Positions 12,610 through 20,691 of a stretch of DNA of 64,000 nt are shown here, in pieces. A model generated the notes under the pieces. It was not told the origin of the DNA. It did no database searches and worked only from the letters and a program-made list of their open reading frames with translations. Source of the DNA: Amycolatopsis bartoniae (GTDB taxonomy: Bacteria; Actinomycetota; Actinomycetes; Mycobacteriales; Pseudonocardiaceae); the NCBI RefSeq assembly GCF_014191255.1, contig NZ_JACHWH010000001.1, positions 1 through 64,000 of the forward strand, written 5' to 3'. The translations under genes and the position numbers were made by a program. The stretch's first letter is position 1; the number at the start of each line of letters is the position of its first letter.

Positions 12610-13164
12610 GTGGGGATCGATCAGGACGCGAAACTGGAACTGGCCCGGCTCGTCACCGAACTCTCCGTGGTGCACGGCAAGGTCACGCTGTCTTCCGGCA
12701 GGGAAGCCGACTACTACGTCGACCTGCGGCGGGCGACGCTGCACCACGCGGCCGCCCCGCTGATCGGCAAGCTGCTGCGCCAGCTCACCGAGGACTGGAA
12801 CTACGTCGCCGTCGGCGGGCTGACCCTCGGCGCCGACCCGGTGGCCACGGCGATGCTGCACTCCGCCGCGTGTGACGGGATGGTGCTCGACGCGTTCGTC
12901 GTCCGCAAGGCCGCGAAGCAGCACGGGATGCAGCGGCAGATCGAGGGCATCGAGGTCTCCGGGCAGCGCGTGCTCGCGGTGGACGACACGTCCACCACCG
13001 GCGGCAGCGTCCTGACCGCCGTCGACGCGCTGCGCGAAGCCGGGGCCGAGGTCGTCGGCGTGGCCACGGTGGTGGACCGCGACACCGGCGCCCGCGAGGC
13101 GATCGCGAAGGCCGGGCTGCCGTATCGGTACCTGTTGACCGCGGACGATCTCGGGCTCGTCTGA
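12610..13164 (+). CDS. pyrE: Orotate phosphoribosyltransferase
   Basis: Joins orotate to PRPP to give OMP in pyrimidine synthesis. It is 184 aa from GTG 12610 (190 aa from GTG 12592). The PRPP-binding motif VLAVDDTSTTGGSV lies near residue 122, the substrate loop with KAAKQHGMQRQIEG near 95, and HGKVTLSSGREADYYVDLR near the N-terminus. In M. tuberculosis pyrE also lies near clpB. The start is uncertain because neither GTG has a clear ribosome site and both precede the conserved region. Confidence 0.93.
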   Translation: MGIDQDAKLELARLVTELSVVHGKVTLSSGREADYYVDLRRATLHHAAAPLIGKLLRQLTEDWNYVAVGGLTLGADPVATAMLHSAACDGMVLDAFVVRKAAKQHGMQRQIEGIEVSGQRVLAVDDTSTTGGSVLTAVDALREAGAEVVGVATVVDRDTGAREAIAKAGLPYRYLLTADDLGLV

Positions 13165-13261
13165 CACTTCACCGCTCAGCGTCACACTTTTTAAGTCGAC
13201 CTTTCTCAGGGAACCCGGAGTAACGTCAGGTGTAAGGGGACGGTGAAAGGGGGAGGTCGGG

Positions 13262-13651
13262 GTGTCGACAGCGAGGGTGCTGGCGGACTTGACGGTCGCC
13301 ATCCACATCGCGGCGCTGCTCTACATCGGGTTCGGCGGCTTCCTGGCCTGGCGCTGGCCCAAGAGCATCCTTGTGCACATCTTCTTCGCGGTCTGGGGCG
13401 TCGCGGTCAACGTCTTCCCGATCCAGTGCCCGCTGACGGCGCTGGAGGACTACTTCCGCAGCCTGCAGGGGCTCGGGCCGCTGCCCGGCGGGTTCAACGC
13501 CTACTACCTGTACGGCACCGTGATCCCGCGGTCGCTGCTGCCGATGGTCGCGGTCACCGCGCTGGCCATCGTCGTCTTCTCCTACGTCGGCGCGTGGATC
13601 CGGTACAAGCACCGCGACGCCGCACCGGCGCACCGCGTGCACCACGCCTGA
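13262..13651 (+). CDS. DUF2784 family membrane protein
   Basis: 129 aa with three or four hydrophobic segments (about 9-30, 35-55, 95-118). The family signature is visible in VHIFFAVWGVAVNVFPIQCPLTALEDYFR and the GGFNAYYLYG stretch. The function of DUF2784 is unknown. The GTG start has GGGGGAGG a few bases upstream. It is separated by 14 bases from the methylase gene downstream and probably shares its transcript. Confidence 0.8.
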   Translation: MSTARVLADLTVAIHIAALLYIGFGGFLAWRWPKSILVHIFFAVWGVAVNVFPIQCPLTALEDYFRSLQGLGPLPGGFNAYYLYGTVIPRSLLPMVAVTALAIVVFSYVGAWIRYKHRDAAPAHRVHHA

Positions 13652-13665
13652 GCGAAAATCCCCGG

Positions 13666-14319
13666 GTGGAGCTGGAAGAGGCCGGGCCGACCGAGTGGAC
13701 CGCGCGCGAGGAGGTCGGCGTCGGCCCGTGGACGGGTCCCTGGCCGGACGACGAGCGGTACGACCCGGAGCTGCTCGCGAACGGGGACAGGCGCAACGTC
13801 GTCGACGCGTACCGCTACTGGCGGCGTGAGGCGATCGTCGCGGACGTCGACGCGCGGCGGCACCCGTTCCACGTCGCGATCGAGAACTTCCAGCACGACC
13901 ACAACATCGGCACGGTCGTCCGCACGGCGAACGCCTTCGCCGCGGCCGCCGTGCACATCGTCGGGCGGCGCCGGTGGAACCGCCGCGGCGCGATGGTGAC
14001 CGACCGCTACCAGCACCTCGAACACCACCCGGACGTCGCGTCGCTGGCCGCGTTCGCGGCCGAGCGCGGGCTGGCGGTGGTCGCGGTGGACAACACGCCC
14101 GGGGCGGTGCCTGTGGAAAGCGCTTCCCTGCCGCGCGAATGCGTGCTCCTGTTCGGGCAGGAAGGGCCGGGGCTGTCGGCAGAGGCGCAGGAGGCCGCTT
14201 CGCTCGTCGTGTCCATCGCCCAGTTCGGCACCACACGGTCGATCAACGCCGGGGTGGCCGCGGGCATCGTGATGCACGCGTGGATTCGTCAGCACGCGGA
14301 CCTGTCCCGATCCTGGTGA
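13666..14319 (+). CDS. TrmH/SpoU-family RNA 2'-O-methyltransferase
   Basis: 217 aa. SPOUT-class methylase with the three family motifs: NFQHDHNIGTVVRTANAF (motif 1), VLLFGQEGPGLS (motif 2) and TTRSINAGVAAGIVMH (motif 3), which together form the knot that binds S-adenosylmethionine. It methylates ribose in tRNA or rRNA; the exact nucleotide cannot be told. There is no extra N-terminal RNA-binding domain beyond about 60 residues. GTG 13666 is the only suitable start between the preceding stop and motif 1. Confidence 0.88.
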   Translation: MELEEAGPTEWTAREEVGVGPWTGPWPDDERYDPELLANGDRRNVVDAYRYWRREAIVADVDARRHPFHVAIENFQHDHNIGTVVRTANAFAAAAVHIVGRRRWNRRGAMVTDRYQHLEHHPDVASLAAFAAERGLAVVAVDNTPGAVPVESASLPRECVLLFGQEGPGLSAEAQEAASLVVSIAQFGTTRSINAGVAAGIVMHAWIRQHADLSRSW

Positions 14320-14328
14320 AATGGGGAC

Positions 14329-15321
14329 ATGTTCCGCGAGTGGGCCGCCGAAGCCGAGCGCGCCATCGTCACCCGGCACCTGCGCCGGGTCTGGCTGCTG
14401 CCCGGCACGATCCTCGGCCGCAGCGGCTGGCCACCGACGCCCGGCCAGCGCGTGCACTGGCACTGGAACTACTGGTGGCAGGCACATCTGCTGGACTGCC
14501 TGCTCGACGCCCAGCTGCGGGACCCGACGCCCGCCCGGCAGGCGACGATCGACCGGTTCCTCTCGTCGGTGCGGTTGCGCAACTTCGGGAAGTGGACCAA
14601 CGACTACTACGACGACATGGCCTGGCTCGGCCTGGCGATGCAGCGCGCCGGGCGGGACGTTTCGGTGATCCTCGACGAGCTGCGCGGTGCGTGGACGCCC
14701 GAAGGCGGCGGTGGAATCTGGTGGCGGAAGGGCGATCGGTTCAAGAACGCCCCGTCGAACGGTCCGGCGGCGATCCTGCACGCCCGCGCCGGGGAGACCT
14801 CACGGGCACGAGAGTTGTTGTCCTGGATGGAATCCACGCTCGTCGACCCGGATACCGGCCTCGTGTGGGACGGCCTGCGCGTGGACGACGGCGAACTGGT
14901 GAAGGCGATCTACACGTACTGCCAAGGGGTCTTCCTCGGCACCGCGCTGGAACTGTCCGAACTGGACAGTGCCGCGAGGACGGTTCGGGCGGTGGCGGAA
15001 CACTGTGCGCCCGACGGGATTCTCCGCGGCCAGGGCGGCGGGGACGGCGGGCTGTTCGCCGGAATCCTGGCGCGCTACCTGGCGCTCGCGGCGCAACGCC
15101 TGCCCGCGCCGGAAAGCGACGTCGCGCGGGACCTCGTGCTCGACTCCGCCCGCGCCTGCCGGGAAAACGCGACCGAGGCACTGGGCGGGCCGCTGTTCCC
15201 GTCGGAGTGGTCGAAACCCGCGCCGGACGAGACCTCGCGCGACCTGTCCGTCCAAGTGGGCGCCTGGCTACTCCTCGAAGCGGCCGCGACGCTCAGCAGC
15301 CACACGAATGGCGGTGCATGA
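14329..15321 (+). CDS. Glycoside hydrolase family 76-like protein
   Basis: 330 aa, similar to endo-alpha-1,6-mannanases of family GH76. The pair of acids expected at the active site is seen in YYDDMAWLGLA near residue 89, with many aromatic residues typical of the (alpha/alpha)6 barrel (WHWNYWWQAH, GGGIWWRKG, YTYCQGVFLG). There is no signal peptide, unlike most secreted GH76 enzymes, so it would act in the cytoplasm or on an unknown substrate. It follows the methylase by nine bases and converges with the lacI-type gene, overlapping its 3' end by 29 bases. Confidence 0.78.
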   Translation: MFREWAAEAERAIVTRHLRRVWLLPGTILGRSGWPPTPGQRVHWHWNYWWQAHLLDCLLDAQLRDPTPARQATIDRFLSSVRLRNFGKWTNDYYDDMAWLGLAMQRAGRDVSVILDELRGAWTPEGGGGIWWRKGDRFKNAPSNGPAAILHARAGETSRARELLSWMESTLVDPDTGLVWDGLRVDDGELVKAIYTYCQGVFLGTALELSELDSAARTVRAVAEHCAPDGILRGQGGGDGGLFAGILARYLALAAQRLPAPESDVARDLVLDSARACRENATEALGGPLFPSEWSKPAPDETSRDLSVQVGAWLLLEAAATLSSHTNGGA

Positions 15322-16309
15322 GGCGCGGCGGCAGGCGCAGCGTCTCGGGCTGCCGGTTCGGGTCGGCGATCCGCGACAGCAGCAGCTGCACCGCCCGCGT
15401 GCCGATCTCCTCGATCGGCTGCGCCATCGTGGTCAGCGGCGGCTCGACGAGGTCCGCCCACTCGGCGTCGTCGTAACCCACGATCGCGAACTCCCGCCCC
15501 ACCCGCAGGCCCCGCCGCCGCGCCTCGTGCAGCGCGCCGACCATCATCACGTCGTTCGCGACCACCAGCGCCGTCGGCGGGTCCGGCAGCTCCATCAGCC
15601 GGTACAACGCCGCCGCACCGCCGTCCTTCGACGAGTGACCGCTCACCACCAGCTCCGGGTTCCACGACAGCCCGCCGCGGCCCAGCCCCAGCCGGTAGCC
15701 CAGCGTGCGCTCCTCGCTCGTGCTCAGCCCCGGCGCGCCCGCGACCAGCCCGATCCGGCGGTGCCCCAGCGCCGCCAGATGCTCGGTCAGCGCCGAGGTC
15801 GACTGGATGTTCTCGCTGCCGACCTGGTCCACGTCCGTCCGCGTGGTCACCCTGTCCACCAGCACGACCGGCACCCCGAGCGACACCAGTTCGCTGATCA
15901 CCGCGCCGTCGCCGGGTGAGGGCGTGAGCAGCAGCCCCTCGACACGCCGCGAGCGCAGCGTGCGCACGGTGTCCTGCTCGGTGGCGACCGTGTCGTGCGT
16001 GTCGGCGAGCAGCACGGTGTACCCCGCCAGCGCGGCTTCGCGCTCGATGGCCTGCATCAACGCGGCGAAGTACGGGTTGGCGAGCAGCGAGATCGCCACG
16101 CCGATGGACCGCGTGCCACCGGTGACCAGCGACCGCGCGATCGCGTCCCCCGTGTAACCCGTCCGCTCGATCGCGGCCAGCACCGCGGCCTTCGTCTCCG
16201 GCGCCACCGGGCGCGTTCCGTTCACCACGTGCGAGACCGTGGTGATCGAAACCCCGGCCAGCTCGGCGATGTCCCGCTGGGTCGGCCTGGCGGACTTCGG
16301 CTGCGGCAT
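15293..16309 (-). CDS. LacI-family transcriptional repressor
   Basis: 338 aa. The N-terminal helix-turn-helix is TQRDIAELAGVSITTVSHVVNG with the hinge helix near residue 55 (DAIARSL). The periplasmic-binding-protein-like sensor domain covers about 60-330 (IGVAISLLANPYF, VEGLLLTPS, GYDDAEWADLVEPPLTT). It should bind a sugar or sugar phosphate. ATG 16309 is preferred over an upstream in-frame start at 16348, because the latter lies in the operator region and GGGAG precedes 16309. It is divergent from the sugar-import operon, its obvious target. Confidence 0.9.
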   Translation of the reverse strand: MPQPKSARPTQRDIAELAGVSITTVSHVVNGTRPVAPETKAAVLAAIERTGYTGDAIARSLVTGGTRSIGVAISLLANPYFAALMQAIEREAALAGYTVLLADTHDTVATEQDTVRTLRSRRVEGLLLTPSPGDGAVISELVSLGVPVVLVDRVTTRTDVDQVGSENIQSTSALTEHLAALGHRRIGLVAGAPGLSTSEERTLGYRLGLGRGGLSWNPELVVSGHSSKDGGAAALYRLMELPDPPTALVVANDVMMVGALHEARRRGLRVGREFAIVGYDDAEWADLVEPPLTTMAQPIEEIGTRAVQLLLSRIADPNRQPETLRLPPRLMHRHSCGC

Positions 16310-16332
16310 CCGTGCTCCCGTCGAGGTTACCG

Positions 16333-16356
16333 GCAAGCGTTTGCGCAAACGCTTGC
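16333..16356. promoter_or_regulatory. Double LacI/PurR-type operator
   Basis: A perfect 24-base palindrome made of two adjoining boxes, GCAAGCGTTTGC (16333-16344) and GCAAACGCTTGC (16345-16356), each with the GCAA-N4-TTGC form and central CG of LacI-family sites. It lies between the divergent repressor and transporter genes, 65 bases before the transporter start. TTGCGC within it and CATAAA at 16365-16370 could form the promoter it blocks. Confidence 0.85.
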
Positions 16357-16420
16357 GACAACAGCATAAAGATCTCTAGGTTCCGGGTTCAGCAAGGTCC
16401 AGCCTCGATGGGGAGGTCAT

Positions 16421-17446
16421 GTGAGACGCCTGGGACAACGCAGTCTCCTGTGCCTGCTCGCCGCAGCCGCGCTGGCGGTCACCACGAGCGGGTGCACGGT
16501 CGAGCGGCACTGGGGCGGCAGCACCGGTGCGGGGAGCGGCGGCAAGGCCAAGGTCGGCCTGGTCACCAAGACCAACACCAACCCGTACTTCGTCGAGCTG
16601 CGCAACGCCGCGAGCGCGGCCGCGCAGGCACAGGGCGCTGACTTCGTCGCGCTGGCCGGTCAGTTCGACGGGGACAACGACGGCCAGGTCCGCGCGATCG
16701 AGAACCTCATGCAGCAGGGCGCCACCACGATCCTGATCACGCCGAACTCCTCCACCGGCGTGCTGGACGCCATCGACCGCGCCCGCAAGGCCGGCATCCT
16801 CGTGATCGCGCTCGACACCGCGACCGACCCGGCCACCGCCGTCGACGCCACGTACGCCACCGACAACGTCGCCGCCGGCCGCGAGCAGGGCCAGTACGTC
16901 AAGGCCGCGCTCGGCGGCACCGCGCCGAAGCTGCTCATGATCGACGGCACCGCGGGCAGCACCGTGGACACCTACCGGCACAACGGTTTCCTCGAAGGCA
17001 TCGGCCTCAAGGACGGCGACCCGGCGATCGTCGGGCGCGAGCCCGCCAACGGTGACCAGAGCATCGCGCAGCAGAAGGTGGAGAACCTGTTGCAGCGCTC
17101 CACCGACATCAACGCCGTCTACACGATGAACGAGCCGACCGCGCGCGGCGCCTTCGCGGCGCTGCAGGCCCGCGGCCTGACCACGCAGGTCGTGATGGGC
17201 TCGATCGACGGCGGCTGCCAGGGCGTGGAGAACGTGCGCGACGGCCAGTACGCCGCGACCGTCATGCAGTTCCCGCGCAAGATGGCCGAGGAGGGCGTCA
17301 CCGCGGCCGTCGAGTACGCGAAGACCGGCAAGAAGCCCAGCGGGTTCATCGACACCGGTTCCGTGGTGATCACCGACAAGCCCATGCCCGGGGTGCCCAG
17401 CCAGAACACCGAGTGGGGCCTGCAGAACTGCTGGGGGACGAAATGA
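16421..17446 (+). CDS. Sugar ABC transporter substrate-binding lipoprotein (ribose/fructose type)
   Basis: 341 aa. A lipoprotein signal peptide ends in TTSGC with the lipidated Cys25. The mature part is a type I periplasmic-binding fold of the RbsB/FrcB (CUT2) class: KVGLVTKTNTNPYFVELRNAA at the first strand, LMQQGATTILITPNSSTG, and GSIDGGCQGVENVRDGQYAATVMQ near the hinge. It captures a sugar outside the membrane and hands it to the permease. The GTG follows GGGGAGG. It is the first gene of a six-gene operon in which every junction overlaps by four bases. Confidence 0.92.
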   Translation: MRRLGQRSLLCLLAAAALAVTTSGCTVERHWGGSTGAGSGGKAKVGLVTKTNTNPYFVELRNAASAAAQAQGADFVALAGQFDGDNDGQVRAIENLMQQGATTILITPNSSTGVLDAIDRARKAGILVIALDTATDPATAVDATYATDNVAAGREQGQYVKAALGGTAPKLLMIDGTAGSTVDTYRHNGFLEGIGLKDGDPAIVGREPANGDQSIAQQKVENLLQRSTDINAVYTMNEPTARGAFAALQARGLTTQVVMGSIDGGCQGVENVRDGQYAATVMQFPRKMAEEGVTAAVEYAKTGKKPSGFIDTGSVVITDKPMPGVPSQNTEWGLQNCWGTK

Positions 17447-18432
17447 CCGCCACCACCGCACCCGCCCGCCGGCGGGAGACCCTGGGCGAGTTCTTCCTGC
17501 GCGCCCCGGCCGCCGGGCCCGCGCTCGCGCTCGTCGTCGCGATGATCGTGTTCTCGGTGTCCACCGACCGGTTCCTCGAACTGGACAACCTGTCGCTGAT
17601 GGTCAACCAGGCGCTGGTCGTGGGCACGCTCGCGCTGGGGCAGACGCTGATCATCCTCACCGCGGGCATCGACCTGTCCAACGCCTCGGCGATGGTGCTG
17701 GCGACGCTGATCATGGCGAAGCTGTTCGCCGGCGGGACGCCGGGCGTCCTCGCGCTGGTGCTCGGCGTGCTCGTGACCGTCGGGATCGGGCTGGTGATCG
17801 GCTCGCTCGTCACGAAGATCAAGCTGCCGCCGTTCATCGTGACGCTGGGCTTCTTCACCATGCTGACCGCGGGCGACAAGCTCGTCGCGGGCGGGCAGGC
17901 GGTACCGGTGACCGAACACGGCGCACTCACCTGGCTCGGTACCCAGCGTTACCTGTTCGGCGGCATCCCCGTCACCTACGGCATGACCGTGGCGCTGCTG
18001 ATGTACCTGGGCGTGTGGTACGCGCTCACCCGCACGGCTTGGGGCAAGCACGTCTACGCCGTCGGCGACAACGCCGAGGCGGCGCGGCTGTCCGGGATCA
18101 AGGTCAACCGCACGGTGGTCTCGGTGTACGTCGTCGCCGGGGTGGTCTTCGGGATCGCCGCGTGGCAGGCGCTGGGCCGCATCCCGAACGCCGACCCGAA
18201 CGCGTTCCAGCTGGGCAACCTGCAGTCGATCACCGCGGTCGTGCTCGGCGGCACGTCGCTGTTCGGCGGTCGCGGCTCGGTGCTGGGCACGATGGTGGGT
18301 GCGTTGATCGTGACCGTGCTGCAGTCAGGGCTGTCCCAGCTCGGCGTGGACTCCCTCTACCAGGACCTGGCCACCGGCGCCCTCGTGATCGCCGCGGTGG
18401 CCGTCGACCGGCTCGCGAGGAGGCAACGATGA
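17443..18432 (+). CDS. Sugar ABC transporter permease (CUT2, RbsC/FrcC-like)
   Basis: 329 aa with about eight to ten membrane helices. The family signature is present: LALGQTLIILTAGIDLSNASAM near residue 60 and AVGDNAEAARLSGIKVNRT with ITAVVLGGTSLFGGRGSVLGT in the C-terminal third. It forms the pore of the importer. The ATG overlaps the binding-protein stop (ATGA). An upstream GTG at 17413 lies inside the previous gene and is unlikely. Confidence 0.92.
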   Translation: MTATTAPARRRETLGEFFLRAPAAGPALALVVAMIVFSVSTDRFLELDNLSLMVNQALVVGTLALGQTLIILTAGIDLSNASAMVLATLIMAKLFAGGTPGVLALVLGVLVTVGIGLVIGSLVTKIKLPPFIVTLGFFTMLTAGDKLVAGGQAVPVTEHGALTWLGTQRYLFGGIPVTYGMTVALLMYLGVWYALTRTAWGKHVYAVGDNAEAARLSGIKVNRTVVSVYVVAGVVFGIAAWQALGRIPNADPNAFQLGNLQSITAVVLGGTSLFGGRGSVLGTMVGALIVTVLQSGLSQLGVDSLYQDLATGALVIAAVAVDRLARRQR

Positions 18433-19229
18433 CCCCCACCCTGTCCGCCCGCGGCCTGGTCAAGCGCTACGGGCACGTCACCGCGATCGACGGCGCCGAC
18501 TTCGACCTGCTGCCCGGCGAGGTGCTCGCCGTGGTGGGCGACAACGGCGCCGGGAAGTCCAGCATGATCAAGGCTCTGTCCGGCGCGCTGGTGCCCGACG
18601 CGGGCGAGATCCAGGTGGACGGCGAGACGGTGCACTTCCGCACGCCGATCGACGCGCGCCGCTACGGCATCGAGACCGTGTACCAGGACCTCGCCCTGTC
18701 CCCGGCGCAGGACATCGCGTCGAACATGTTCCTGGGTCGGGAGATCCGCCGCCGCGGGGTGCTCGGGCTGGTCCGGAAGCTGGACACGGCGAAGATGCGC
18801 GCGGAGGCCCAGCGCGTGCTCGACGAGCTGGACATCAAGATCAAGTCGATCACGCAGCCGGTCGAGACGCTGTCCGGCGGGCAGCGCCAAGGCGTCGCGG
18901 TGGCGCGGGCCGCCGCGTTCGGCACGAAGGCCGTGATCATGGACGAGCCGACGGCCGCGCTCGGCGTGGCGGAGTCGGCGCGCGTGCTCGCGCTGATCGA
19001 CCGGATCCGCCAGCGCGGGCTGCCGGTGGTGCTGATCAGCCACAACATGCCGCACGTGTTCGACATCGCCGACCGGATCCACGTGCACCGCCTCGGCAGG
19101 CGCGTCGCGCTGGTGTCGCCGAAGACCACGTCGATGAACGAGGTCGTCGGCCTGATCACCGGCGCGCTGGAGGTCGACGAGAACGGCGACGTGGTCGAGT
19201 CGGCGGTCTCCCGGGGGCTGTCGGCATGA
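18429..19229 (+). CDS. Sugar ABC transporter ATPase, single-domain (FrcA-like)
   Basis: 266 aa. One complete ABC domain is present: Walker A GDNGAGKS near residue 39, Q-loop in TVYQDLAL, signature LSGGQRQG near 145, Walker B VIMDEP and the switch ISHN. Most CUT2 importers use a fused double ATPase (RbsA-type), so the single copy resembles the fructose importer FrcA and probably works as a homodimer. The start overlaps the permease stop by four bases. It energises uptake at the inner face of the membrane. Confidence 0.92.
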   Translation: MTPTLSARGLVKRYGHVTAIDGADFDLLPGEVLAVVGDNGAGKSSMIKALSGALVPDAGEIQVDGETVHFRTPIDARRYGIETVYQDLALSPAQDIASNMFLGREIRRRGVLGLVRKLDTAKMRAEAQRVLDELDIKIKSITQPVETLSGGQRQGVAVARAAAFGTKAVIMDEPTAALGVAESARVLALIDRIRQRGLPVVLISHNMPHVFDIADRIHVHRLGRRVALVSPKTTSMNEVVGLITGALEVDENGDVVESAVSRGLSA

Positions 19230-20059
19230 CCGTCCTGCTCGCCGGGCTGTGCACGATCGACGTCGTGCAGCGGGTGGCCGAGCTGCCCGCACCCGGCGAG
19301 AAGGTGCAGTCGCTGTCGGTGGACGTGGCCGCGGGTGGCCCGGCGACGAACGCGGCGGTGGCCGTCGCGGCGCTGGGCGGCCGGGCCGTGCTGCTGACCG
19401 TGCTGGGCTCGCACCCGCTCGCGGACCTGGCCCGCGCGGACCTCGCGAAGTGCGGGGTCGAGGTGGTGGACGTGGCGCCGGACTTCGCCGAGCCGCCAGC
19501 GCTGAGCGCGGTCGCCGTCCGGGACCGCGACGGGGAGCGGACGGTCGTCTCGCGCAACGCGGCCCACAGTCCGGAGTTCCACGGCGAGCCCTGGGCCGTA
19601 GCGGACGTGAGCGCGGTGCTCGTCGACGGGCACCATCCTGCGCTGGCCTTGGGCACGGCGCGCTGGGCGCGTTCGCGGGGGATTCCCGTGGTGCTCGACG
19701 CGGGCAGCTGGAAGCCGGTGCTCGACGAGCTGCTGCCGCTGGTCGACATCGCGGCGTGCTCGGCGCACTTCCACGCGCCGGAGCCTGGTTTGCCGGAGCG
19801 CGGGGTGCGGACGGTGATCACCACCGCCGGGCCGGATCCGGTGCGCTGGCGGACCGCGAAGGAGTCGGGCGAGGTGCCCGTGCCCGCGGTCGAGGCACGC
19901 GACACCCTCGGTGCGGGCGATGTGTGGCACGGGGCTCTCGCTTACGGTGTCGGAAGGTTCGAACTGCCGGAGCTGATCCGGTACGCCAACGAGGTGGCGG
20001 CCGAACGCGTTCGGCACGTCGGCCCTCGGGCGTGGGTGGGAAGGATGGAAGCGCGATGA
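19226..20059 (+). CDS. PfkB-family carbohydrate kinase
   Basis: 277 aa ribokinase-fold kinase. The substrate-side motif is AAGGPATNAAVAVAALGG at residues 35-52. The ATP/anion-hole motif DTLGAGD at 226-232 contains the catalytic base Asp232. It likely phosphorylates the sugar brought in by the preceding transporter, at C1, C5 or C6. It is slightly short for the family (300-320 aa), with a reduced middle region. ATG overlaps the ATPase stop. Confidence 0.88.
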   Translation: MTVLLAGLCTIDVVQRVAELPAPGEKVQSLSVDVAAGGPATNAAVAVAALGGRAVLLTVLGSHPLADLARADLAKCGVEVVDVAPDFAEPPALSAVAVRDRDGERTVVSRNAAHSPEFHGEPWAVADVSAVLVDGHHPALALGTARWARSRGIPVVLDAGSWKPVLDELLPLVDIAACSAHFHAPEPGLPERGVRTVITTAGPDPVRWRTAKESGEVPVPAVEARDTLGAGDVWHGALAYGVGRFELPELIRYANEVAAERVRHVGPRAWVGRMEAR

Positions 20060-20691
20060 CGTCGTTCGAGGAGCTGCTGGAGCGGGCGGAGGGGCTGGTG
20101 GCGCGCGGGGAGCGGACCGTGCTGGGCATCGTCGGGTCCCCGGCCTCGGGCAAGACCACGCTCGCGTGGAGCCTGAAGAACGCGCTCGGCAACCGGGCGA
20201 CGGTGGTCGGCATGGACGGGTTCCACCTGGCGCAGGTGGAACTGCGGCGGCTGGGGCGCACCGAACGCAAGGGCGCGCCCGACACGTTCGACGCGCACGG
20301 TTACGTCAACCTGCTGTCACGCATCAAGGCGGGCACCGAGCCGGTGTACGCGCCGGAGTTCCGCCGGGAGATCGAGGAGCCGATCGCGGGCGCCGTGCCG
20401 GTGCCGCCGGAGGTGCCGCTCGTGATCACCGAGGGTAACTACCTGCTGCTGGACAGCGAGCCGTGGAACCGGGTGCGCGGGCTGCTGGACGAGGCGTGGT
20501 TCCTGGCGCCCGACGAGCACGACCGCATCGAGCGGCTGGTCACCCGGCACCGGCGGTACGGCCGTTCGCTGGTGGAGGCGCGGCAGCGCGCGCTGGGCAG
20601 CGACCAGCGAAACGCGGACCTGATCGGCCCGAGCGCGGCGCGGGCGGACCTCGTGCTGGAGAACATGCCGCTGGTCAACTTCGCCATATGA
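20056..20691 (+). CDS. PRK/uridine kinase-like P-loop kinase
   Basis: 211 aa. The P-loop GSPASGKTT is at residues 27-35, followed by VVGMDGFHLAQVELRRLGR, a pattern seen in the phosphoribulokinase/uridine kinase/pantothenate kinase class. ITEGNYLLLD and a lid region with Arg/His (RLVTRHRRYGRS) also fit. Similar proteins are annotated as nucleoside kinase-like or as the FrcK kinase next to fructose importers. The substrate is not certain. It is tightly coupled to the PfkB kinase gene, giving two kinases in one sugar operon. Confidence 0.83.
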   Translation: MTSFEELLERAEGLVARGERTVLGIVGSPASGKTTLAWSLKNALGNRATVVGMDGFHLAQVELRRLGRTERKGAPDTFDAHGYVNLLSRIKAGTEPVYAPEFRREIEEPIAGAVPVPPEVPLVITEGNYLLLDSEPWNRVRGLLDEAWFLAPDEHDRIERLVTRHRRYGRSLVEARQRALGSDQRNADLIGPSAARADLVLENMPLVNFAI

